A stretch of 7,537 nt of DNA from DASUSH01 sp036375215 (lineage in GTDB: Bacteria; Actinomycetota; Thermoleophilia; Solirubrobacterales; 70-9). Numbering within the stretch: position 1 is the stretch's first letter; each line of letters opens with the position of its first letter. The position numbers and the translations under genes are program-made. This document shows positions 1-7,181 of this stretch, piece by piece. The notes beneath the pieces were generated by a model. The model had not been told where the DNA came from. It saw only the letters and a list, made by a program, of their open reading frames with translations, and ran no database searches. The stretch spans positions 1 through 7,537 of the forward strand of contig DASUSH010000066.1 in the NCBI GenBank assembly GCA_036375215.1, written 5' to 3'.

Positions 1-498
1 CTCGGCCCGACGTGGCGCGAGCTGGACGTCGCGGAGCTCGCGGTCGCCCGCGAGGCCGACGTTCGCGGGCTGCCGATCCTGGCGATCTGCCGAGGCGCGC
101 AGGCGCTCAACGTCGCCCGCCGGGGGACGCTCTTCCAGCACCTCACGGACCGCTTCGGGGAGGAGGTCAAGCACCGCCAGGCGTCGATCGGCACCGAGCC
201 GGTCCACCGCGTCGACGTCGACCCCGAGAGCACGCTCGCGAAGGCGCTCGGCGCCACCTCGATCGAGGTCAACTCCTTCCACCACCAGGCCGCCGACGAG
301 CTCGGTCGCGGGCTGCGCGCGGTCGGGTTCTCCCCGGACGGCGTGATCGAGGCGATGGAAGCCCCGGGCTCGCGCTTCGTGGTCGGCGTCCAGTGGCATG
401 CCGAGTCGCTCACCGAGCGCCCCGAGCAGGCGAACCTCTTTCGCGCCTTCGTCGACGCCGCCAGCGCCCCGGCGCGCCGGCAGCCCCGGGCCGCTTAG
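1..498 (+). CDS. Class I glutamine amidotransferase, gamma-glutamyl-GABA hydrolase (PuuD/peptidase C26) family, 3' part
   Basis: The gene is open from the first base of the window to TAG at 496-498, giving 165 residues; the N-terminus (probably 70-80 residues, by comparison with the usual family length of about 240) lies upstream. The nucleophile elbow is visible as ICRGAQALNV with catalytic Cys30 (window numbering), followed by the family block VNSFHHQA (90-97) and the second half of the triad, VQWHAE, with His133 and Glu135. The CRG elbow with the NSFHHQ block fits the PuuD-like branch, which hydrolyses gamma-glutamyl amides such as gamma-glutamyl-GABA in the cytoplasm, rather than GuaA or CarA. 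The usual HPE is HAE here, but the catalytic His and Glu are intact. True substrate is unknown: putrescine breakdown genes are not visible nearby, so a role in polyamine or glutamyl-amide catabolism is inferred only from the family. The last ten residues are Ala/Arg/Pro-rich and probably unstructured. Confidence 0.9.
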   Translation, partial: LGPTWRELDVAELAVAREADVRGLPILAICRGAQALNVARRGTLFQHLTDRFGEEVKHRQASIGTEPVHRVDVDPESTLAKALGATSIEVNSFHHQAADELGRGLRAVGFSPDGVIEAMEAPGSRFVVGVQWHAESLTERPEQANLFRAFVDAASAPARRQPRAA

Positions 499-512
499 CA
501 GCCGCGTCCGCC

Positions 513-518
513 TAGCCT
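513..518 (+). promoter_or_regulatory. Candidate -10 element (TAGCCT) for a leaderless transcript
   Basis: TAGCCT fits the TANNNT form of an actinobacterial -10 box and lies 9 nt before the GTG at 528, so transcription would begin at or within about 3 nt of the start codon. No Shine-Dalgarno is present before that GTG, which agrees with leaderless initiation. No convincing -35 is seen. The 29-nt gap between the amidotransferase and this gene holds nothing else. Confidence 0.35.
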
Positions 519-527
519 TGCGCGGCC

Positions 528-842
528 GTGGAGTACGCGCTCGCGATCATCATCCTGCTCGCCCTCGCCTGGTTCGTCAGCGCGCCCCTGCGCGCGGGCG
601 GGGCGGGCGCGGAGGCTGCGGACGGGGACGTCGAGGACCCGGTGCTGGCCGAGCTCGAGGCGCGCAAGGAGGCCAAGTACCGCGAGATCCGCGACGCCGA
701 GATCGACCGCGCCCAGGGCAAGCTCACCGAGGACGACTTCCGCCGCCAGGACGCCGAGCTGCGCGCCGAGGCGATCGCGATCCTGAAGGAGCTCGACCGC
801 GTGCAGGGGAAGCCGCGGACGCGGGCGAAGGAGGGGGGATGA
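528..842 (+). CDS. Small membrane-anchored protein with CcmI-like charged helix
   Basis: This 104-residue protein starts at GTG 528. The start is favoured because a single hydrophobic helix (about residues 3-20, AIIILLALAW core) begins immediately after it. A short Gly/Ala/Asp linker follows, then a long charged, predicted helical segment (about 38-96) with the pattern ELEARKEAKYREIRDAEIDRA...GKLTEDDF...ELRAEAIAILKELD. That pattern of a helix, a GKL-[ST]-x-D/E-D-[FY] turn and a second helix resembles the N-terminal part of cytochrome c biogenesis CcmI proteins and small actinobacterial proteins often labelled that way. No other ccm genes are in view, so a cytochrome c role is not supported by context. 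Topology would be a short N-terminal anchor with the helix on one side of the membrane. It overlaps pdxH by 4 nt (ATGA), suggesting translational coupling. Function is unknown; the coding call is good. Confidence 0.8.
   Translation: MEYALAIIILLALAWFVSAPLRAGGAGAEAADGDVEDPVLAELEARKEAKYREIRDAEIDRAQGKLTEDDFRRQDAELRAEAIAILKELDRVQGKPRTRAKEGG
828..834 (+). promoter_or_regulatory. Strong Shine-Dalgarno for pdxH
   Basis: AAGGAGG followed by a run of G lies 4 nt before ATG 839, inside the end of the upstream gene. It fixes the pdxH start at 839 rather than any of the in-frame codons further upstream, where the frame is also open. Confidence 0.7.
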
Positions 843-1459
843 GCCCGCGTCGCCCCGACCTGCCGCCGCTCGCCCGCTCGGAGCTGCGCGCGGACCCGTT
901 CGCCCAGTTCGACGTCTGGTTCGAGCGCGCGCTCGCCGAGGCGCCGCTAGCCGAGGCGATGACGCTCGCGACGGTCGACCTCGCCGGCCACCCCGACGCC
1001 CGGATGGTCCTCCTGAAGGGCTTCGGGCCCGGCGGCTTTCGCTTCTTCACGAGCTACGAGTCCGCCAAGGGCGGCCAGCTCGGCGGCATGCCGTACGCCG
1101 CCCTGGTCGTGTACTGGCGCGAGCTCGACCGCCAGGTCCGCGCCAGGGGGCCGGTCGAGCGCCTCTCCGCCGAGGACTCGGACGCCTACTTCGCGACCCG
1201 CTCGCGCGACTCCCAGCTCGGCGCCTGGGCCTCGCCGCAGAGCCGCCCGATCCACTCGCGCGGCGAGCTCGACGGCCTCCTCGACGAGGCGCGCGAGCGC
1301 TTCGGCGACGGCGAGGTGGCACGACCGCCGCACTGGGGCGGATACGTGCTCCGGCCGGAGACCGTGGAGTTCTGGCAGGGCCAGGTCGCCCGCCTGCACG
1401 ATCGCTTCCGCTACGTCCGGCGCGAGGACGGCTGGCAGATCGAGCGCCTCGCCCCGTAG
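839..1459 (+). CDS. pdxH: Pyridoxamine 5'-phosphate oxidase (PdxH)
   Basis: The 206-residue protein is an FMN-dependent cytosolic oxidase that converts pyridoxine/pyridoxamine 5'-phosphate to pyridoxal 5'-phosphate, the last step of vitamin B6 synthesis and salvage. Family blocks run in order: RMVLLKGF (55-62), FFTSYESAKG (69-78), YWRELDRQVRARG (92-104), YFATRSRDSQLGAWASPQS (117-135), WGGYVLRPETVEFWQG (166-181), RLHDRFRYVRR (185-195) and the hallmark C-terminus ERLAP. Aligned by these blocks to E. coli PdxH (constant offset of 12), the substrate contacts K60, Y117, R121, S125, R185 and H187 are kept, as are FMN contacts R55, K77, Q99, W179 and R189. The Arg equivalent to E. coli R88 is Ala76. 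Length is slightly below the 218 residues of E. coli, the difference being at the N-terminus. It is coupled to the preceding small membrane-protein gene by ATGA and ends 8 nt from a convergent gene. Confidence 0.95.
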   Translation: MSPRRPDLPPLARSELRADPFAQFDVWFERALAEAPLAEAMTLATVDLAGHPDARMVLLKGFGPGGFRFFTSYESAKGGQLGGMPYAALVVYWRELDRQVRARGPVERLSAEDSDAYFATRSRDSQLGAWASPQSRPIHSRGELDGLLDEARERFGDGEVARPPHWGGYVLRPETVEFWQGQVARLHDRFRYVRREDGWQIERLAP

Positions 1460-1467
1460 GCCGGCCG

Positions 1468-2112
1468 CTAATCGAGCGCGCGTAGCGCTTCTTCGATCGG
1501 CGTCTCGCCCGAGACGAGCGTGAACGCCTTGCCGACCGTCTCGGGCAGGTGCAGGCAGGCGGCGAGGACGGCGGCCACGTCGGCGCGCGGGATCTCGGCC
1601 CGCCCGACCTTGGGCGCCGCCTTGACGCGGCCGGTGGGCTGGTCGTCGGTGAGCATGCCGGGGCGGACGATGGTGTGCGCGAGGCCCGCCGCGGCGAGCT
1701 CGGAGTCGGCCTTCCCCTTCGCCCGCAGGTACTCGCCGAAGACGTCGCCGCCCTCGGCGGGAGGGTCGTCGGCGCCGATCGAGCTGACGATCACGTAGCG
1801 ATCAGTGCCGGTCCGCCGGGCGGCGTCGATCAGCTTGGCGGCGGCGCCGTAGTCCACGGTCCACTTGCGCTCGACCCCCGATCCGGGCCCGGCCCCCGCG
1901 GCGAAGACGATCGCGTCGGCGCCACGGGTCGCGGGCGTGGCGTCCCCCTCCGCCTCGAGGTCGAAGACGACCGGCTCGGCGCCCGCGGCGCGGACGTCGC
2001 CGGCGTGGTCGGGGTTGCGGATCAGGGCGCGGACCGAGTCGCCGCGCTCGGCGAGGAGCGGGTGGAGGAGCATCGCGATCTTGCCGTGGCCGCCGGCGAC
2101 GACGACTTCCAT
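1468..2112 (-). CDS. NAD(P)-binding SDR-family protein, YhfK/YwnB-like
   Basis: The 214-residue protein is an atypical short-chain dehydrogenase (SDR_a5-like) with a Rossmann fold. The N-terminal nucleotide loop is VVVAGGHGKIA (3-13), a GxxGxxA version of the usual glycine motif; Arg28 and Arg32 after the second strand suggest NADPH rather than NADH. Further marks are DAIVFAAGAG (66-75), YVIVSSIGA (106-114), a YLRAK motif that preserves the Tyr128/Lys132 pair, and TIVRPGMLTD (147-156), which closely follow the B. subtilis YhfK pattern; the C-terminal SGETPIEEAL also matches. Substrate is not known for this family; roles proposed include stress-linked NAD(P)H chemistry. ATG at 2112 shares one base with the TGA of the ABC transporter gene (TGATG), so it is very probably the last gene of the marR-ABC operon and is translated by re-initiation. 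Confidence 0.88.
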   Translation of the reverse strand: MEVVVAGGHGKIAMLLHPLLAERGDSVRALIRNPDHAGDVRAAGAEPVVFDLEAEGDATPATRGADAIVFAAGAGPGSGVERKWTVDYGAAAKLIDAARRTGTDRYVIVSSIGADDPPAEGGDVFGEYLRAKGKADSELAAAGLAHTIVRPGMLTDDQPTGRVKAAPKVGRAEIPRADVAAVLAACLHLPETVGKAFTLVSGETPIEEALRALD

Positions 2113-3962
2113 CAGGCCGCCACCAGCTCTGTCCCTTTGGGGTCAGACCCCTCAGGTGACAGGTCGCCCGTGTGGCCCTGCGCCGCCAGCATCGCCGCGT
2201 AGCGGCCGTCGAGGGCGAGGAGGTCGGCGTGGGTGCCGGACTCGATCACGCGGCCATCATCCAGGACCGCGATCCTGTCCGCGTCGCGGACCGTCGAGAG
2301 CCGGTGGGCGATCGCGATCGTCGTGCGGTCGCGGGAGAGCTCGGTGATCGCGGCCTGGACCGCGCGCTCGGTGCGGGTGTCGAGCGCGCTCGTCGCCTCG
2401 TCGAGGACGAGCACCGGCGGGTCGCGCAGGATCGCCCGGGCGATCGCGATCCGCTGCTTCTCGCCGCCCGAGAAGCGGTAGCCGCGTTCGCCGACGACGC
2501 TTTCGTAGCCGTGAGGAAGGGACTCGATCAGGTCGTGGACCTGCGCCGCCCGCGCCGCCGCGACGATCTCCTCGTCGCTCGCGGCCGGACGGGCGAAGCG
2601 CAGGTTGTCGGCGATCGAGGCGTGGAAGAGGTAGGTCTCCTGGGAGACGAGGCCGACCGCGCCCGCGATCGACTCGTGGCTCCACTCGCGCAGGTCGATG
2701 CCGTCGATCGTGACCCGGCCCGCGCTCGGGTCGTAGAGGCGCGCGACCAGGTAGGCGAGCGTGGTCTTGCCGGAGCCGGTGGCGCCGACGATCGCGAGGG
2801 TGTCGCCGGCCGGGATCTCGAGGTCGATGCCGGAGAGCACGCGCTCGCCGTCGTCCGCGTAGCCGAAGTCGACGCCCTCGTATGCGACGCGCCCCTCGAT
2901 CTCGCCCGGCTCGATCGCGAGCGCGCCGTCGCGCTCGGAGACCTCGACGGGCAGGTCGAGGTACTCGAAGACGCGCTCGAAGAGCGCCATCGAGCTCTGC
3001 ACCTCGACGCCGACGCCGAGCAGCGACTGGATCGGGAAGAACAGCCGGGTCTGCAGCGTGGTGAAGGCCACGAGCGTCCCGATGGTGATCGCGGTGCCGC
3101 CGCCCGCGATCGAGAGCCCGGCGAACAGGTAGACGAGCGCGGGCATCGCCGCGAAGGCGATCTGGACCGAGGCCATGCGCCAGCGCCCGGCCATCCGCGA
3201 GCGCACCTCTAGGTCGGCGAGCTCGCCGGACTCGTGCTCGAAGCGCTCGGCGAGCTCCGCGGAGCGACCCATCGTCTTGCCGAGCAGGATCCCGGAGACG
3301 GAGAGGGACTCCTCGACGAGCGCGGACATGTCGGCCATCTGGCTCTGGCGCACGCTCGTGATTCGCCGGCGCTCGTTGCCGACGCGGCGCGTGAGCCAGA
3401 CGAAGAACGGGAGGAGGCCGAGCGAGAAGAGCGCCAGCCGCCAGTCGAGCAGGAACATGGCGAAGGTCGCCGCCAGCACCGTGGTCACGTTGGAGACGAT
3501 CGAGGTCGCGGTCGAGGTGACGACGTTCTGGACCCCGCCGATGTCGTTCGCGATCCGCGACTGGATCTCCCCGGTGCGGGTGCGCGTGAAGAAGGAGAGC
3601 GAGAGCCGCTGCAGGTGGCGGTAGACGGCGGCGCGCAGGTCGTGCATGACGCGCTGCCCGACGGTGTTGGAGTAGAGGGTCTGGGCGACGCCGAGGGCGC
3701 CGGTGGCGAGCGCGATCGCGATCATCCCGGCGACGAGCAGCGCGAGCAGCCCGGTGTCCTGGTCGGGGATCGCCTGGTCGAGGACGGCCCGGAGCAGGAA
3801 GGGGGAGACCATGCCGAGTCCCGCGGAGATGAGGATCAGGCCGAGGACCGCGGCGAGGCGCGCGCGGTAGGGGCGGAACAGCGCAAGCATGCGCCGCCGG
3901 TCGAGCTGGATGGGCTGCTCGGCGCCGCTCAGCACTTCGGGGCGCACCCGCGCATGCCGCAC
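2112..3962 (-). CDS. ABC exporter half-transporter (fused TMD-NBD), MsbA/LmrA/MDR type
   Basis: The protein (616 residues if GTG 3962 is used) has an ABC_membrane region with six predicted helices, the first at about 36-57 (AVLGLILISAGLGMVSPFLL) and others around LLALLVAGMIAIALATGAL, VLAATFAMFLLDWRLALFSL and IAFAAMPALVYLFAGLSIAG, followed by a complete ATPase domain. Walker A is GATGSGKTT (393-401), Q-loop VSQETYLF, signature FSGGEKQR (497-504), Walker B VLVLDEATSALD with Asp521/Glu522, and H-loop His553. It should work in the inner membrane as a homodimer that exports a drug, lipid or other hydrophobic compound; the upstream marR gene suggests an inducible efflux role. The start is uncertain: GTG 3962 and GTG 3947 lie inside marR, GTG 3935 overlaps the marR stop, and ATG 3890 gives 592 residues; no clear ribosome site separates them. 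The last ~20 residues (GDLSPEGSDPKGTELVAA) lie beyond the normal end of the family and are encoded largely by a palindromic repeat. Confidence 0.93.
   Translation of the reverse strand: MRHARVRPEVLSGAEQPIQLDRRRMLALFRPYRARLAAVLGLILISAGLGMVSPFLLRAVLDQAIPDQDTGLLALLVAGMIAIALATGALGVAQTLYSNTVGQRVMHDLRAAVYRHLQRLSLSFFTRTRTGEIQSRIANDIGGVQNVVTSTATSIVSNVTTVLAATFAMFLLDWRLALFSLGLLPFFVWLTRRVGNERRRITSVRQSQMADMSALVEESLSVSGILLGKTMGRSAELAERFEHESGELADLEVRSRMAGRWRMASVQIAFAAMPALVYLFAGLSIAGGGTAITIGTLVAFTTLQTRLFFPIQSLLGVGVEVQSSMALFERVFEYLDLPVEVSERDGALAIEPGEIEGRVAYEGVDFGYADDGERVLSGIDLEIPAGDTLAIVGATGSGKTTLAYLVARLYDPSAGRVTIDGIDLREWSHESIAGAVGLVSQETYLFHASIADNLRFARPAASDEEIVAAARAAQVHDLIESLPHGYESVVGERGYRFSGGEKQRIAIARAILRDPPVLVLDEATSALDTRTERAVQAAITELSRDRTTIAIAHRLSTVRDADRIAVLDDGRVIESGTHADLLALDGRYAAMLAAQGHTGDLSPEGSDPKGTELVAA
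2129..2162 (-). repeat. REP-like imperfect palindrome, copy A, inside the 3' end of the ABC gene
   Basis: The core GGGGTC-A-GACCCC (2139-2151) is flanked outward by pairing CCT (2134-2136)/AGG (2154-2156) and CTGTC (2129-2133)/GACAG (2158-2162), with a 2-nt mismatch and one bulged T. The result is an imperfect hairpin of about 14 bp, the shape typical of REP elements. Its gene-strand core AGGGGTCTGACCCC recurs exactly before lon at 4478-4491. It encodes roughly residues LSPEGSDPKGT of the transporter using codons ending in A or T (TCA, CCT, TCT, AAA, ACA), unlike the surrounding gene. It lies 16 nt upstream of the SDR start codon. Confidence 0.6.
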
Positions 3963-4405
3963 GAGCTGGCGGCCATGCGGCGCAGGTAGGAGAGGAGCTC
4001 CCCGCGCTCTTTCGCCGAGAGCGGCGCGAGTAGCTCGCGCTCGGCCTCGATCGCGGCCCGCTGGGCCGTGGCGAGGCGCTCGAGGCCGGCCGGGGTCACC
4101 GCGACGATGTGCCGGCGCCGGTCGGCGGGGTCGCGGGTGCGGGCGAGGAGGCCGTCGGCCTCGAGCGCATCGAGCAGCCCGACGAGGTTCGAGGGGTGGA
4201 TGCGCAGGCCCTGGGAGAGCTGCTGCTGGGAGAGGGGGCCTGAGTCGTGGAGCAGGTGCAGCACCGCGAACTCGTGACCGGTCATGCCGAGGCTCTCGAG
4301 CGAGGCGGCCAGTCGCCGGCCGGAGGCGCGCGCCAGCCGCATGATCAAGAGGCCGCAGGCGGCCTCCGCGCTGGCGGCCTCGGCTGCTGTGGGCGCACTT
4401 GCCAT
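3929..4405 (-). CDS. MarR-family transcriptional regulator
   Basis: With ATG 4405 the protein has 158 residues, normal for MarR dimers. The winged helix-turn-helix is clear: GPLSQQQLSQGLRIHPSNLVGLLDALEADGLL (about 56-87) holds the two DNA-contacting helices, followed by the wing with the signature RTRDPADRRRHIVAVTPAG (89-107). Flanking helices form the dimer interface. It probably represses its own operon and the ABC exporter downstream, and is released by a small ligand or by oxidation. Three cysteines crowd the extreme C-terminus (149, 154, 158, in SCGMRGCAPKC) and another lies at 17. ATG 4405 is chosen because TATCAT lies 7 nt before it, which suits a leaderless mRNA; an in-frame ATG at 4414 would add three residues but lies within that -10 box. 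Its stop lies within the 5' part of the ABC gene, so the two are likely coupled. Confidence 0.92.
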   Translation of the reverse strand: MASAPTAAEAASAEAACGLLIMRLARASGRRLAASLESLGMTGHEFAVLHLLHDSGPLSQQQLSQGLRIHPSNLVGLLDALEADGLLARTRDPADRRRHIVAVTPAGLERLATAQRAAIEAERELLAPLSAKERGELLSYLRRMAASSCGMRGCAPKC

Positions 4406-4412
4406 CGCGTTC

Positions 4413-4441
4413 ATGATAGCCGCGAATGGTTACGGAACCAA
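4413..4441 (-). promoter_or_regulatory. Predicted marR promoter (TTGGTT-17-TATCAT)
   Basis: On the minus strand, -35 TTGGTT (4441-4436) and -10 TATCAT (4418-4413) are separated by the ideal 17 nt, and the -10 is 7 nt from ATG 4405. Transcription would then begin at about the A of that ATG, giving a leaderless message; there is no Shine-Dalgarno before either candidate ATG. A second -10-like TATAAC (4450-4445) lies upstream with no good -35. Confidence 0.5.
4427..4440. promoter_or_regulatory. Palindromic candidate operator TGGTT-N4-AACCA
   Basis: TGGTT (4427-4431) and AACCA (4436-4440) form a perfect 5-bp inverted repeat around ACGG. It covers the -35 and part of the spacer of the predicted marR promoter, and the region just upstream of the lon -10. 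MarR proteins bind short AT-leaning palindromes in their own promoter, so autorepression is the natural reading; this is inference from position and symmetry only. Confidence 0.45.
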
Positions 4442-4446
4442 ATCGT

Positions 4447-4452
4447 TATACT
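4447..4452 (+). promoter_or_regulatory. Candidate lon -10 element (TATACT)
   Basis: TATACT differs from TATAAT by one base and lies in the only A/T-rich island of the window (about 4422-4468), placing the lon start of transcription near 4458-4460 with a leader of about 48 nt. At a 17-nt spacing the -35 would be GAATGG, a poor match, so an activator or another sigma factor may be needed. No CIRCE or HAIR (HspR) heat-shock operator was found. Confidence 0.4.
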
Positions 4453-4477
4453 CACCAATAGTTTTGAACGCACGACC

Positions 4478-4492
4478 AGGGGTCTGACCCCT
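4478..4492 (+). repeat. Palindrome AGGGGTC-T-GACCCCT, copy B, in the lon leader
   Basis: A perfect 7-bp inverted repeat around a single T; as RNA it would form a 6-bp stem with a CTG triloop. The first 14 bases are identical, in the same orientation relative to the downstream gene, to the core of the repeat near 2139-2152. It ends 4 nt before the lon Shine-Dalgarno. It has no outer pairing arms, unlike copy A, and no U-run, so it is not a terminator. Confidence 0.6.
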
Positions 4493-4496
4493 CCCC

Positions 4497-4501
4497 GGAG
4501 G
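4497..4501 (+). promoter_or_regulatory. lon Shine-Dalgarno (GGAGG), potentially sequestered
   Basis: GGAGG lies 5 nt before ATG 4507 and fixes the lon start. CCTCC at 4490-4494 is its exact complement, so a small hairpin (for example CCTC/GAGG with a CCCG loop) could hide it. That hairpin shares bases 4490-4492 with the upstream palindrome, so the two cannot form together. Confidence 0.6.
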
Positions 4502-4506
4502 CACGT

Positions 4507-6809
<2,303 letters not shown>

Positions 6810-6813
<4 letters not shown>

Positions 6814-7163
6814 GCGACGTCTCGCTGACGGCCGCGGAGCGCGCCTACCTCGAGGGCCGGCGACTGGCGCGGTTCGCGACCGCGGCCGCGGACGGGCGCG
6901 TGGACGTCGCTCCGGTCGGGCTCCATCTCGACGGCGACGAGTTCGTCGTCGTCGGCAGCGACATCAGGCACACCTACAAGTACAACTTCGTGCGTGCCAA
7001 CCCGCACGCCGCGCTCGTCGTCGACGACCTCGCCTCGACCGATCCCTGGCGCCCGCGCGGGGTCAAGGTCCACGGACGGGCGACGATCGAGGAGCGCGAC
7101 GGCCGCGAGGCGATCCGCCTCGTCCCCGAGCGCAAGTGGAGCTGGGGGCTCGAGCCTGAGTAG
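6810..7163 (+). CDS. PPOX-class (probable F420-dependent) split-barrel oxidoreductase, MSMEG_5819-like
   Basis: The 117-residue protein has the split beta-barrel pattern of small flavin/deazaflavin-binding proteins: LTAAERAYLEGRRLARFATAAADGRVDVAPVGL (6-38), the strand and helix VGSDIRHTYKYNFVRANPHAALVVDDL (48-74), then DPWRPRGVKVHGRA (78-91) and a C-terminal IRLVPERKWSWGLEPE. The NVRANP-AA-VVDD and DPWRPRG blocks and the terminal SWG match my recollection of the actinobacterial PPOX MSMEG_5819 family (TIGR04023), which is predicted, not proven, to use coenzyme F420. Substrate is unknown. Start GTG 6810 overlaps the lon stop by 4 nt and has a good ribosome site, so it should be co-expressed with lon. 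This is the second protein of the split-barrel fold in the window, but it is far from PdxH in sequence and lacks the PdxH C-terminal motifs. Confidence 0.85.
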
Positions 7164-7181
7164 CCGCTCGGGAGGCGGCGA

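Noticed and set aside
12..515. Arg/Pro-rich plus-strand frame at the left edge
   Set aside because: It is out of frame with the amidotransferase, whose catalytic motifs are clear.
1459..1466. GGCCGGCC between convergent pdxH and SDR genes as a terminator
   Set aside because: Eight bases with no loop and no U-run; just a short GC palindrome.
2307..2451. Repeated GCGATCGCGATC-like strings (also near 3712)
   Set aside because: They arise from Ile-Ala-Ile codons in this GC-rich gene and do not form an organised array.
2172..3989. Long plus-strand open frames across the ABC transporter
   Set aside because: They are Arg/Asp/Glu-rich shadows of the transporter on the other strand with no recognisable domain.
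4422..4468. Heat-shock operator (CIRCE or HAIR) in the A/T-rich island before lon
   Set aside because: Neither TTAGCACTC-N9-GAGTGCTAA nor CTTGAGT-N7-ACTCAAG can be matched, even loosely.
7164..7178. CCGC-N7-GCGG between convergent PPOX and repeat-protein genes as a bidirectional terminator
   Set aside because: Only a 4-bp stem with no U-run on either side; too weak to call.
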